Shown here one piece after another: positions 11,365 through 22,700 of a stretch of 64,000 nucleotides of DNA. How positions within the stretch are numbered: the first letter of the stretch is position 1; each line of letters begins with the position of its first letter. The position numbers and the translations under genes are program-made. Source of the stretch: Euclidia mi. Taxonomy: Eukaryota > Arthropoda > Insecta > Lepidoptera > Erebidae. Below the pieces are notes generated by a model. The model did not search any database, was not told where the DNA came from, and saw only the letters and a list, made by a program, of their open reading frames with translations. The stretch is taken from positions 60,903,805 through 60,967,804 of the forward strand of contig OX123190.2 of the NCBI GenBank assembly GCA_944739405.2, in the 5' to 3' direction.

Positions 11365-12540
11365 CCTTCTTAATTTATTTATTTATTTTATATGCACAAA
11401 CAATGTGTTTAATGGTGGACATAATGCCATAGGGCATTCTCTACCTGTCAACCAGGTGGAGCAAAGATAAAGTGGTTGGTGCATTAAGACTGAACTGATA
11501 GTTATATATAGAGTAAAATAATAATTACTATATATATAATAGGGATATAATACATACACATTAAATAGTACTATAAATACATACATAAACATAAATAATT
11601 ATATATACATATATACCTAAATATACATACATTCTACATATAGATAAATACTTATAGTAATGGATGAGAGTGTTGTGCTGATTCCTTCAATCTCTTGAAA
11701 AGAAGCTCTCGTACTTTCATTTTGAATGCAAAATGCTTGGTGGACAATCTGATTTCAGGTGAGAGTGTATTCCATAAGAGAATAAACGGCACAAAGAAGG
11801 AAGAGTTAACGAATTCAGTAGTGTGACTAGGGTAAAAAAGAAGAAGATTATGTGAGAACGAAGATTTCTATCATGTATAGAAGATAGATAATGGAAGTAC
11901 GGCGTGAGATAAGTTGGAGGGGAAAGAGACCTAAAAATGGAGAAGAGAGTGATAAGAGCACGCAAACACCGGCGCTGACGAATTGGAAGCCTTTTAAGTT
12001 CGGAACGATAAGTAGAAAAGTGGTCATACTTACGAAGATTGTAAATGAATCGAATGCAGTTATTTAGAAGTCGGTCGTACTTATTGAGGTGTTCTGCATT
12101 CAGGTCATAATAGCACACATCACCATAGTCGATTATGGGAAATATTAAAGCCTGCACAAGCATTGTCTTGGTCTTGGAAGGAAGACAATTCTTAAGGCAG
12201 TATAGTGCTCTAAGAGTAGGTACCGGTGACTTTCTGACTAACTCTAGTCACCTGCGTCTGCCAATCGAGAGTGGAATCAATGTACAGTCCTAGGTCTTTT
12301 ACGGCTGAACTGAATGAAATGAACAAGCCATTAACCATAATGGGAAGTAGACTTTTGACGTCTAGTCTCGGTATTAAGTGACGACTGCCTACAATAATGG
12401 CCTGACATTTCGCTGGATTTCCGTCTAAACCAAATTTCTGACACCAGTCCATCATTGTCTCAAGATCCCTATTTATATCTCCAATGGCCACTGTCACATC
12501 ATCCACCCTCGCTTGGGAGTACAACTGCAACTTCTTCTAG
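11365..12540 (-). pseudogene. Jockey/CR1-type LINE, 3' part (reverse transcriptase C-terminus)
   Basis: The minus strand encodes the end of a non-LTR retrotransposon polyprotein. The upstream frame (12530-12210) contains LQLYSQARVDDV, the region just after the polymerase YADD motif, then KFGLDGNPAKCQ and DLGLYIDSTLDW. A frameshift near 12210 leads into 12163-11717, with DYGDVCYY and LRKYDHFSTYRSELKRLP, the C-terminal thumb/tail region. The 3' UTR runs down to an AATAAAT-like tail near 11365-11390. The element is 5'-truncated and frameshifted, hence dead. It belongs to the same family as the relic at 29469-30445, with which it shares the LRKYDH block. Confidence 0.8.
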
Positions 12541-12559
12541 CTTTGTTTAGGGTCAAAAT

Positions 12560-12772
12560 TGTTGAGCATCAGTTTTCTTTTCCTTTCTTTGCTAAAAGCT
12601 GTGTAGATTATTTTACATAAATATACAAATTGTTATTTGTTACCGAAATCTTGATATTTTATATAACCGCCCATTGTGCATTGATATTGTAAACTCTATC
12701 TATCTCTCTTATCTCTGTAAAATGACTGTGTATGGTGTACAATAAAGCATTATCTAATCTAATCTAATATTA
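12560..12772 (+). mobile_element. LINE 3'-end relic with TCTAA tail
   Basis: A 3'-UTR-like sequence ends gtacaataaagcattatctaatctaatctaat. A polyadenylation signal followed directly by short tandem repeats is typical of insect LINE tails. No coding part remains. Confidence 0.6.
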
Positions 12773-12989
12773 TGCGTGTGAAATAGATCTGTGTTTATAA
12801 CTCAAGGTCGTAAATTATAGCTCATAAATATTTACTTCAGCAAAAGGTAAAGTCGTTTTTTGATTTGGCCCTGTCCCCGCAGGTATACTAAAGGCTATTT
12901 TTAGCTCATATCACCATCTAAAATTTTATTTTCCGCGAGTTGGTTTTGGTAGTTTGATCCGCCTTTTTTGTATCAATACAACAGCACCT

Positions 12990-13270
12990 ACTTTATACAA
13001 TTTTATTTTGCGAGTACCTCCGTTATAGCTTACCTTCTCTTTGTAAAGCACAGTCGTTATTACAGCGCTATCAAAATCTTTAACAAGTTGCCCATTGGTT
13101 TGAAGAGCTTGCTATACAAAAGTAATTTTAAAAGTAAGCTTAAGACGTTTTTGCTGGAAGGGTGTTTATATTCTCTCGACGACATGCAAAAGTGTTCTTA
13201 TTGTGACATTGAGGAACAATATTTAATTAAACGTAATTCATTTATTTATTGTGATTATAATTATTATTAA
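12990..13270 (+). pseudogene. Degenerate LINE reverse-transcriptase C-terminus
   Basis: The frame 12968-13270 contains SAIKIFNKLPIGLK, then FKSKLKTFLLEG and a Tyr/Ser-rich end. This arrangement (a short IFNKLP-type motif followed by FK..LK.FLL) is seen at the C-terminus of several LINE polyproteins. It is short, with no catalytic motif, and could be a chance likeness. It is followed by very AT-rich DNA. Confidence 0.45.
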
Positions 13271-13704
13271 CATTCTTATTTCATTATTATTTTATTATTT
13301 AACGATTTACTTTTATTTCATTATAATTATTATTGACTACTGATTGTATTATTTTAGTTAATTTTCTTGACTTGTATGTTTCTAATGGTATGCTGCCTAA
13401 TTAATTGTATTTTTTTCTTTTTTCTGTAATTTCATAGAATTGGATAAATATTAGTGGCTGTTTATTAAGCTATTGCAAAGCTTTTATCGCGGGCTTGAGC
13501 GCGGCGACCGAATCCAGAAATTCCGTAACGAAAAAAAACTGACACCCTTCACATATTATTAATCAACTTAGCGTAAGCGCCAAGTTGATAATATGTATTA
13601 TGAACTTTACTGCTTACTAATTAAGGTTTAGTTTAGAATAAAATGTTTTATTTTTTTTCTTAAATTTTCTTCAAATTTTTCTAAGAAAAAAAAAATACTG
13701 CATA

Positions 13705-13966
13705 AAAAATAAAATAAAATAAAATAAAATAAAATAAAATAAAATAAAATAAAATAAAATAAAATAAAATAAAATAAAATAAAATAAAATAAAATAAAAT
13801 AAAATAAAATAAAATAAAATAAAATAAAATAAAATAAAATAAAATAAAATAAAATAAAATAAAATAAAATAAAATAAAATAAAATAAAATAAAATAAAAT
13901 TAAATTAAATTAAATTAAATTAAATTAAATTAAATAAAGTAAAGTAAAGTAAAATAAAATAAAATA
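13705..13966. repeat. (TAAAA)n microsatellite with graded variants
   Basis: About 40 uninterrupted TAAAA units from roughly 13707 to 13900 change to a block of TTAAA units, then to AAAGT units, then back to TAAAA. The block order suggests point variants amplified by slippage. Confidence 0.95.
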
Positions 13967-14959
13967 CTGCATAAATAAAATAAATATATAATTATAAATG
14001 CGTAAGTTGATAAAAAATGGTATGCAATAGCTTTACCGCTTTTATTTTTATGACTATGTATTTCAAACACAATGTGAAAGTTGTTTTTGATGCTTCGCAC
14101 TTGCTAAAAGAAATGCAAATTAAATACATACAATATCATAATACGTTTATGAAATCTCCACAGATATGGTCGCAAAAGTGTAAATATCTGCATAAATAAA
14201 TCTAACTTAATTTTGTACAATATTTTTTATGCGTCCTACCTGGTGATAGATAAGCAGATTACTGAGTTAATTTTTTACACCAGTTAAAACACGTGCTTTA
14301 TCCTATGAATAAGTATATTAAAAGTGACAACGCCCGCACTATGAATATGTGACAGCGTACAAACATTGGATCAACGGTCACTGTTGCTTGTTGATTTGTG
14401 GATTACACAAAGCGTTGTCTCGAGTGGCGATCGAGCCCAAAACACTCAGTGTAGTTCTTGGTTAGGAGTGCCCACAGACCAATGTACCATTAAATGGCAA
14501 TTGAGTATAAACGTAATCATATTACCTGTTTCGACGAAGCTAGATGTTTAATGCTGTAGGCAAATTCCGTGAAATGTCAAAACAATATCATCGACGCCAA
14601 TCGAAATCCATGTCTCAAAGGAAATAATTTACATATGATATGTTAAGTATAAGTCTCTTGACTGAATACATAATTCAATCTGCGATAGTGCTTCGAATTA
14701 CCGGAATTATCAGTGCTAAGAGTATAGGTACCTACCACACACGATTATGTCATAGATTTAGTGAGATTGATAACAAGTTAGGTATACATAAATACCTATG
14801 TATTTAACCTCACCCTTGTGTCACCTAAGTCAGTTATTACCTACCTTGTAACGTAATACTACGTATTGCGATATAATATCTCGCAGGCGCTTAATGCAGT
14901 GGGTGTAGCTTAGCCGAAGAGCACTTCGCTAGGAATTGTTACCTTATAATTATAGTCAT
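13967..14959. other. Non-coding stretch
   Basis: No gene or repeat recognised; short frames here have no domain signal. Confidence 0.5.
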
Positions 14960-15715
14960 GGACAGAGCCACAGGCAGTCTGTGACTCATTGGTCTATGAC
15001 TATATAAGATGGATGCGCGATCTAAATCGGTCACTTTCCCAAGTTGACGCAACGCTGCCGCTACACCTCAAGATTATTCTGCCTTCTACTTGCATATCTA
15101 CTGTCCCGCTGGGGGTAAACACATTCCAGTTGCCTAAATGCTTATATGTTCTGTCTGTAGTATCTGTCTCTCCTAAGCATAACAACCGATCTAGGGACAG
15201 CCTGTTCCTGACCGGTAGTTGTATATTCTCTATGCTGTTTCCAGTTCTCCTTACGGGTCTACACCGCTACGGGTCTACGCCTGTCTTCTCCCTATGGGCT
15301 ACAATTCTCCCTACGGGTTGCTGTAGCTGGGACCTACGGGCTGCTGGCGCCGTGCTGCTACCAGCCACCGCCTACGCATCAGCTTCTGCCTGCGAGCTTC
15401 CTACAGCCAGGCCACTGGTGCCTGACTGCACCTGCCTATGCCTGAGCCTCCGTTCAGCCTGCACCTCGACCACCGAGCTGCCTACACAGCATGCACTTCG
15501 GCCAGCTCACCGGCGACCCTACGAGCAGTCAACCCTGTGAGCGTCGGAGAGCAGCAAGAGTCAACACTCCAGCCTTCAGACCACTGCTTACATCTAGTTG
15601 GTCATACTGACTGTATGTACGCGGTAGTGAGACGTTGGTAATAAAAAACCTGTTCAGTCCAGCAGTGTTTCTATTAAACCCCGACAACCTACCTGAAACT
15701 CGCCGTCTCAACCTT
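14960..15715 (+). repeat. Possible solo LTR
   Basis: A TATA-like ctatataag at 15000-15008 is followed by about 600 bp of CT-rich, moderately GC-rich sequence and a polyadenylation-like aataaaaaacc near 15641. Promoter and polyadenylation signal in this order, with no stable protein frame, fits an LTR. The segment 15255-15345 repeats CTACGGG about five times. Exact ends, a partner LTR and a target duplication were not found. The long frame at 14989-15540 has no domain likeness, so I do not call it a gene. Confidence 0.35.
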
Positions 15716-16146
15716 ACTAACTGTGCCTGTTGCCCTTACGATGTGATTACCAATCTTGTTGTTTGCGTTTAAGTTCGCATAATCGTTATGTAGTGTTACT
15801 AGGTAATTCAATCGTAAAGACATAACTTCGACTAAACCTTTTAAATCTTGTTTTATACGTCGGCGAACGTTATAAATCCTGGGCTTTCTTTTAATTTATT
15901 ACAACAATTTTACGCTTTGAGCTTTTTCATGGTAGTCTATTCCAAAATAATATCAGACCAATAGATCAACATAATTTTATTGTTTCATTACAATTTCAGC
16001 CTTGCTTTTATAAATAGTTTTATACATTATTTACATCACAAACATCTTTCATTTCTTTTGGGTACAAATCCGTAAAAAGTTTTTTTTTTTAATTTTGTTC
16101 ATATTTAAATTATCATTACAATTTTGTGTAGATATGAGAAAATAAT
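15716..16146. other. Non-coding stretch downstream of the K2P gene
   Basis: AT-rich. May include part of the channel transcript's 3' UTR (minus strand). Nothing else seen. Confidence 0.4.
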
Positions 16147-16152
16147 TTTATT
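16147..16152 (-). terminator. Candidate polyadenylation signal of the K2P gene
   Basis: AATAAA on the minus strand (tttatt on the plus), about 150 bp beyond the stop codon. Other candidates lie further on, for example near 15976. Confidence 0.4.
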
Positions 16153-16304
16153 TATAATACAATGATAAAATGGATTACAATAAGTACAGAAATGGATCCA
16201 ATTAGAAAACTAAATGCCATGGATCCTAAATCAATTGCTTATAATAACGATCATAACATTCTAAGATGATTGTCTGTTGAGCTACCTTCGCTCTTCTCGT
16301 ATTG

Positions 16305-16782
16305 TCATTGACGAGAGAGGTCTAAACTATTAGCTAACTGCGAACACCGAGCTATGACCTCATCTTGAAGGAGGCTGAACAACATGGCTATCAATATAAG
16401 TCCGAACACTAAGTATGCACAACGCGCGATCATTTGTACGTATTCACTTCTGGAGTTCTCTGTGCTTTGTTTTGAGGTTAAGAAGCTGGTGGGTACGAAA
16501 TCACCGAAGCCTATGGTTGCCAAGGCTATGAAGCAGAAGTAGGCTGCGTCGAGGAAACTCCAGTTCTCCCAGGCGGAGAAGATGGCAGCACCGACGCAGA
16601 TGTAGGCGAGGAGAAGGAACAGCACGATGCCGACGGGTATGTGACAATGTTCGATGCCGTGGTGGATGTGGTGCTGAACACTGGTTGAGGCGCTACTGCT
16701 GGGTACAGTACAACTCTTCATTTTGTGGTTCTCATCGTTCCATATCAAAGGCACTCGTGATGGCGTATCATGGGGACATATT
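16305..16782 (-). CDS. K2P exon: M3, second pore, M4, stop
   Basis: Acceptor attgtccacag. After a Ser/His-rich linker it encodes M3 (IPVGIVLFLLLAYICVGAAI), the P2 loop with IALATIGFGDFVP, and M4 (CAYLVFGLILIAMLFSLL), then a short tail ending DLSRQ and a stop. TIGFGD is the usual second filter of K2P channels. Confidence 0.95.
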
Positions 16783-19700
16783 CTGTGGACAATTTCAAGT
16801 TTTATTTATCATGACAGACATAAAAGCTTAGAAGCTCTTAGGGTCTTAGTAATATTGAATAAGACATTGTATTCAATGTTACTTTAAGAATAAATGCATT
16901 AAATGGTCAAATATTCTGGTCATAAATGCATTAAAGGCCGGTTTCAATATTCGATCTATTCATGGATTTAGTGATTCGAGAAACATATTTCAAATATTTT
17001 GAATGGAGCTTATGTAAAAAATCGTAAGTCTCAAAAAAATGGATAGATTGAATATTCAATTCAGAAATAAATGGCACGATGTTGCTGAGTACTTTCAACA
17101 TTGGAATGGACTAGTAAATCGATAAAACTTATCATAAACTTACGATTCTTCAGGATCTTCGGAGTCATCAAGATCATCTTGACTTCTGTTCATCTGCAGT
17201 TCCCCACACTCTTCAGCTATGAGCTGTTCTATGACTGCGCCTCTTGGTCTGTGAACGGTACTCCGGCTTCTCCCTCGACCGGGCCCGTGGGCTGTAGCCA
17301 GGCATTTGGTGCTGCCCATCGTCTTCTTACGATCCAATGTTTGAGTTTGTAGTGCTGATGATGTGTGTGGTTCTAAAAATAAATGTTCTTGTTAATATTT
17401 CGATCGAAATCGATCTGCGACAAAGAGTCATAATATAACTCTATATTGTTATCCAGGAGTATTTTTAACTGCGAACCTTACATTAAATCGAATTTACATG
17501 AGCGGGTATTGAAATGTCAGGTGAACATGTTTAAGAAGAAAATTAAAATCCTAAAATATTCTGCTTTATCTAATGCTACTAATATATAATTTTAAAGATG
17601 ACGAGTATGTTTGTTTGATTGCTTGAACGCGCTAATCTCAGGAATCACTAGTCGGATTTGAAAAATTCTATCAGTTTTAGAAACCCTATTTATCGAGGAA
17701 GGCTATCTTTATATCACGCTTTAAGCCACGGGAGCAGAGCTGTAGCCTTAAATAACGCGGGTGTAACAGCCGGCTCATCTATTTAAAAGATAAAATCTCA
17801 CCATCGGCCAAGGCACTGCGTTTCACTCTTCCCAACGTCGCGGACCTGGGGCTCGCGGGGGCTCTCTCGAAGACCTGGGAGTACTGCCCTCTGTCCCCAG
17901 CTCTTGCCTTCACGGTCCCTGGCGACCTGTGGGTCCTCGGCGGGAACGATGTGTACTGGTTGTGTTCAGCCGGCTGTGGTAAGAGCCGCTGCTGCTCGTG
18001 GAGTTGTAGGTAGTTCTCCGGCTGGAACAAATACATGCATTTTATGGGAACTTGAATTAACTGATAAGCTTGCTGGACTTTTAGAAAAAAAATTGAATGC
18101 ATCAAAATCACAGGACCCCTATAATTGCAATTTAATAATATGTTATAAGCGTCGCGGTAAAGTACAGTATGCTAATCGCGAACACAAACGTGTGACCTGG
18201 CCGCTAAAGAGCGTCGAGGACACCGTGGTAGTTTTAGTGAGAAGGCTTTGAAACTTATTAGGGGAGAGTGTCGGACATCTCTCCCAGTTGCGTTCAACTT
18301 GATCAATTGAGTGGTAGTGAAGGTGGGCCTAGTATTTCCACAATGAGAATAAAAAAAGAAAATATATTTCTAACTCTAAAGTCAAATAGGTTAAATACAT
18401 AACCAACTCATTCTCGTACGTCATCCACACTACCTCACCTATAACTGTGGTTTATTGAACTACCTAATTTGATTTTAATAAATTTACCCATAGGATATAT
18501 GTTGGACATATTTATAGCTAAACTTATTTAAATTTTAGCTAATGAACATGTCTACAAGTATGTGCAAGAGAGCGTAAGTGTCACCAGTGCAAGTTGCCAG
18601 ATTCTAGTCTATGTTCTCTTTTACCTCTCATTGCCCGTGCGCCTTGAACCGGCTAATATATAGAGAAGTTTATTTTTATATTGAGATAACTAAAATCGTC
18701 TATATATAGTTTGGTTTAGTATGAGTTATATAACTTTATATACGAGTTGGAACGTTACTTAATTTAAATAAAATGAAAAACAATATAATAACATGTTCTG
18801 GAGAATGCCAGAAATATTAAAAGAACTACAAAACTGGACACAAAATTGTGAAATTCTAAAAATAATAAATATTTTTTTAAAAGATGGATCAAAACACTGG
18901 CGAAAAGTGGGCGTTTAATATGCCTCTGCCTACCCCTTCGGGGAAACAGGCGTGAGTCTGTGTATGTATGTATGTATTTTTTTAAAGCAATTGTAATATT
19001 TTGATATTTCTGTAATTATTTTAAATTTTGTGCTTGCAATATAATACAATTACAATCCAACCCTGTTTCCCCGTATAATTATAAGCGCGTGGTACGTTTG
19101 CTAAGACGTGATTAAGACCACCTACCATTCCTTATTGTTCATTGTGAGGAAACGTCTGAGGATAAGCATGTGTTATAACTGTCTGTAAACACGCCACACC
19201 CGTCACCATTGTTCTTTAAATCTTTGATATTCAGACGTTTGTTTAACTATGAGAAATAGCAAGTGCCACTGTGATGAGAAGGGTACTTTGGATGTGCCAC
19301 AAATATTTGTGGCGCATCGGCTTATTATTTGATTTACATGAACAAATGGTCCTGCAAGTAATCCAAATTAGACTCTTATTTAAGCTCCGATTATTTTTTA
19401 GCCTTACCAATTTAACTAGGCAACATTTTATTTACCAACGTGTCCACAAGCAAATGTATAGGTACAATGTTTTTTTTCTTTTCGGCAACGATTAATTAAC
19501 AAATATCCTCGTGAAGTAATCGTTCTCGTCAACGTTTTGTCTGAATCAATAACGGAATAACCTTTAGAAGTTCTGACCTATAGAACTTTCTGATTTGTTT
19601 ATTTCTAAGTGGGAATCTGAATTCCACCTACCAGCTCTATTTGCTACGTCTATTTGAAACTTTTAAGCTACTCAAACAAAAATATATATTATGGAGTCTG

Positions 19701-22700
19701 TAGCGGCTGCTGACGCTACAAAATATACACGCTATTCTGTAAGCGCGGCACAGCAGTCGCCTCCCAACACTCGCATAGTTAGGTCGTACTTATACAGATA
19801 CACCATATTTATATTAACCTGGTACCAGTAAAGCACATATTTATCTTACCGTATTTGGATTACTTATTTTACCGCAACACATATTACAAGAACCCCTACA
19901 TTGGTGACCCTGAAAAAGAAAACGCATCCTTCAGCAGCTTCTGCAACGCGGCATCGACGCACGTGCACATGGTCAGCGTAATCAAATAAGCGCATGTGCA
20001 GCGAAGCAACAGCGTGCAGCCAAGCAGCATGGACACGAAGACATCCTGGCCTCATGGGAAACGACTCGCCCTTTTCACTACGACCGAAAGGGCTGACGAC
20101 CTAACTGCGGAGAACATCTGAGTCAGGAAACCTGGAAAAATCCTAGTATGTAAGACAACACGACGAACTGCCGACACAGCGATCATGGCAACAGCAGCGG
20201 GCAGCAGGCGAATACCGGAGCGGCACACGACGGCGGCGGCACTCTGAAGGACAGTGCGTACGTCGAGGCATGTGGCGTAAGGCGTATCGACCTTGGTGGC
20301 GAGGCAACATTCCGCACCAAGACGAACAATACGCAGGACACTCCGAGGACTGTGGACAAGGGACCAGTGGTGGCACTCCAATGGAACAGTGCACGTGTCG
20401 TTGCGGCTGATCACACTTGGAAGCGAGGCTGAATACCGTTAGTGTTGGATAGCGCACCCTGTCATCCCTCATCACGGCCCAGGCAGCATGGTGAAGATCG
20501 CTGGCAGAATTGACAACGTTTTCGCTTCTTCGTACGACCAGCTCTCTGTACAAGCGGCTTACGAAGAGCAATATTAAATGCAATGTGATAAAAACGGCAA
20601 CGGTCTTATTTAGGTATTGTGTTGTTATTGTGTTTTTGGCATAGTTCAGATATTTTTTATTCATTATTTCGTTTTTAAAATAGATTGCTTAAAGTTATAA
20701 AGTTCCACGTATAAAATCAGTATAAGTAGTTATGTTTGCTTAGTTTGCATTCTCGAGACTAGCGTTCCGGTAACTTGATGCGTAACAGTTGTTTATGTTA
20801 CGAGTGATATGACGCAATTCGAGCGCTAGCACCTGGTTCTTAGTTATATTATTTTATGTACTTATACCTATTGTTTGGTTTATTTTTATGTTTAATGTTT
20901 TAGTTTCATTTTTTTATAAAGGTGGGAATATTGTAGCGGCTGCTCACGCTACAAAATATACAAGCCACGCTATTCTGTAAGCGCGGCACAGCAGTCGCCT
21001 CCCAACACTCGCATGGTTAGGTCGTACTTATACACTGTATCTATATTAACCTGGTAACAGTAAAGCATATTTATCTTACCGTATTTTGATTACTTATTTT
21101 ACCGCAACACATATTACAAGAACCCCTACTAATACAAAACATTCAAGTTATACTTACTTCACCGTCTTTTCGCCAAGCGTTTGGTGCTTTTCGCTTCGTG
21201 GCCCTCAGCCATGCCAGACGTGCCAGCCTGGCCAGTGACGCGCCAAGCCCTGCTAGGCACGCCAGTGTGAGTGGCACGCCAGCCGCTGCGTACGCTACTG
21301 TGGCTGCGCGACCCGCAGCCGTACGCGGTGAGACGTTGCCGTATCCTGAGTATAAATATAGGGACATTTATTTCATCATCATCAGCCTATAACAGTCCGC
21401 TGCTGGACTAGGCCTCTCCTTGGAAAGTAGGAATTGGCCTACAATACCACGCTGGCCAAACGGGTTGGTATAGGGTTTGTATCAAGTTTTCCTTCTCTTA
21501 CAGTGCAGCACTCTGTATAATATACTCCCTCTGTCGGCTCTTACGACACCCACGGGATGATACGGGGTGGTGACATTCCGTATTCTTAATCCGTCACCAC
21601 ACGGACGTTTATTTATCCGAACTATAATTATCATAAACGTGTATGGATCAAACACAAAACACGAAAAAAAATGTTCATGCAACGTAAAGCCGTTATTAAA
21701 ATATTATATCAACATTAAATACATTTAATAAATATTTTGTGTTGAAAACTAGTCACATTTCATAAAAAAATCGCGTTGTATTGAAATTTAATTTATAATT
21801 TTAGCTTTTGAATCTGAAAAAATCTCCTTCTGTGGACTGTTCGGATACGAAGTAGTTGAGTTTAAGTGATGGTTAAAAATATATACACATACTTTCGATG
21901 ATTTAATATCGTTTCATTACATGAGTTATATTATCAAATATTCAGAACAAATAGTATTAAAAATATATAATTAAAAAAATTGTAGTAAAACGTATACACA
22001 TGTTGTTCACAAATTTTTAATCTACTTCTGTAGACTTATAAAATAATCCAAAATATGCCGAAGATGAACGCATCGTTTTCATTTTGTTTTATATGTTGGT
22101 AGCACTGTATTCTTTGTCATTTGCTTGGTTGTGATTTTACGTGAAGTGCGTGTGACATTAAAAATTCCAATTTTATTTAATTACACAAGTTTTCGGTCGA
22201 TTTCAGTGTGTCTTTCCGGTGCAAGGGATATCTGAGTAAGTAGCCTTTACAAATAAAAAAACATCAAGATAGTTTAAGCTTATGCGCGCAGTATGGAAAT
22301 ACCGCATTGCTTAAATTATAACCTCATAACAAAGGATGCCATCTTTGATTTATGAAAATATGTCTCTCGTGTAGACACCTTTACTGTAAACTTTGTATCT
22401 ACAGAAGAGACATATGTCAACAGAAGTGAATAGGCAAAAGAAATTCACTGTGTTTGAAAAAAAAATTGGCAAGTGCGAGTCGGACTCGCGCACGAAGGGT
22501 TCCGTACCATCATCTATAAAAGAAAATCATGTTTGTTGTATGTATACATAAATATTTTTTAAGTTTCTACCTGTTTATTCATATCGAGTAATAAATGGCT
22601 TAAAAATACGTTTGTTGTATGTGGGCCCCCTTTTTTATTTATTTTGGAAAGTAATATACAACTACATATACTGTGAAAATTTAAAGCGTCTACCTGTAAC

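Noticed and set aside
14989..15540. 183-residue plus-strand frame
   Set aside because: Low-complexity Ser/Leu/Ala composition in a CT-rich repeat-like block; better explained as LTR sequence.
17904..18251. 115-residue plus-strand frame
   Set aside because: Shadow of the K2P loop exon on the other strand, which has matching splice phases.
20052..20664. Two overlapping minus-strand frames of 120 and 173 residues inside the TRIM-like element
   Set aside because: No domain likeness, overlapping frames in GC-rich DNA, and opposite to the element's orientation.
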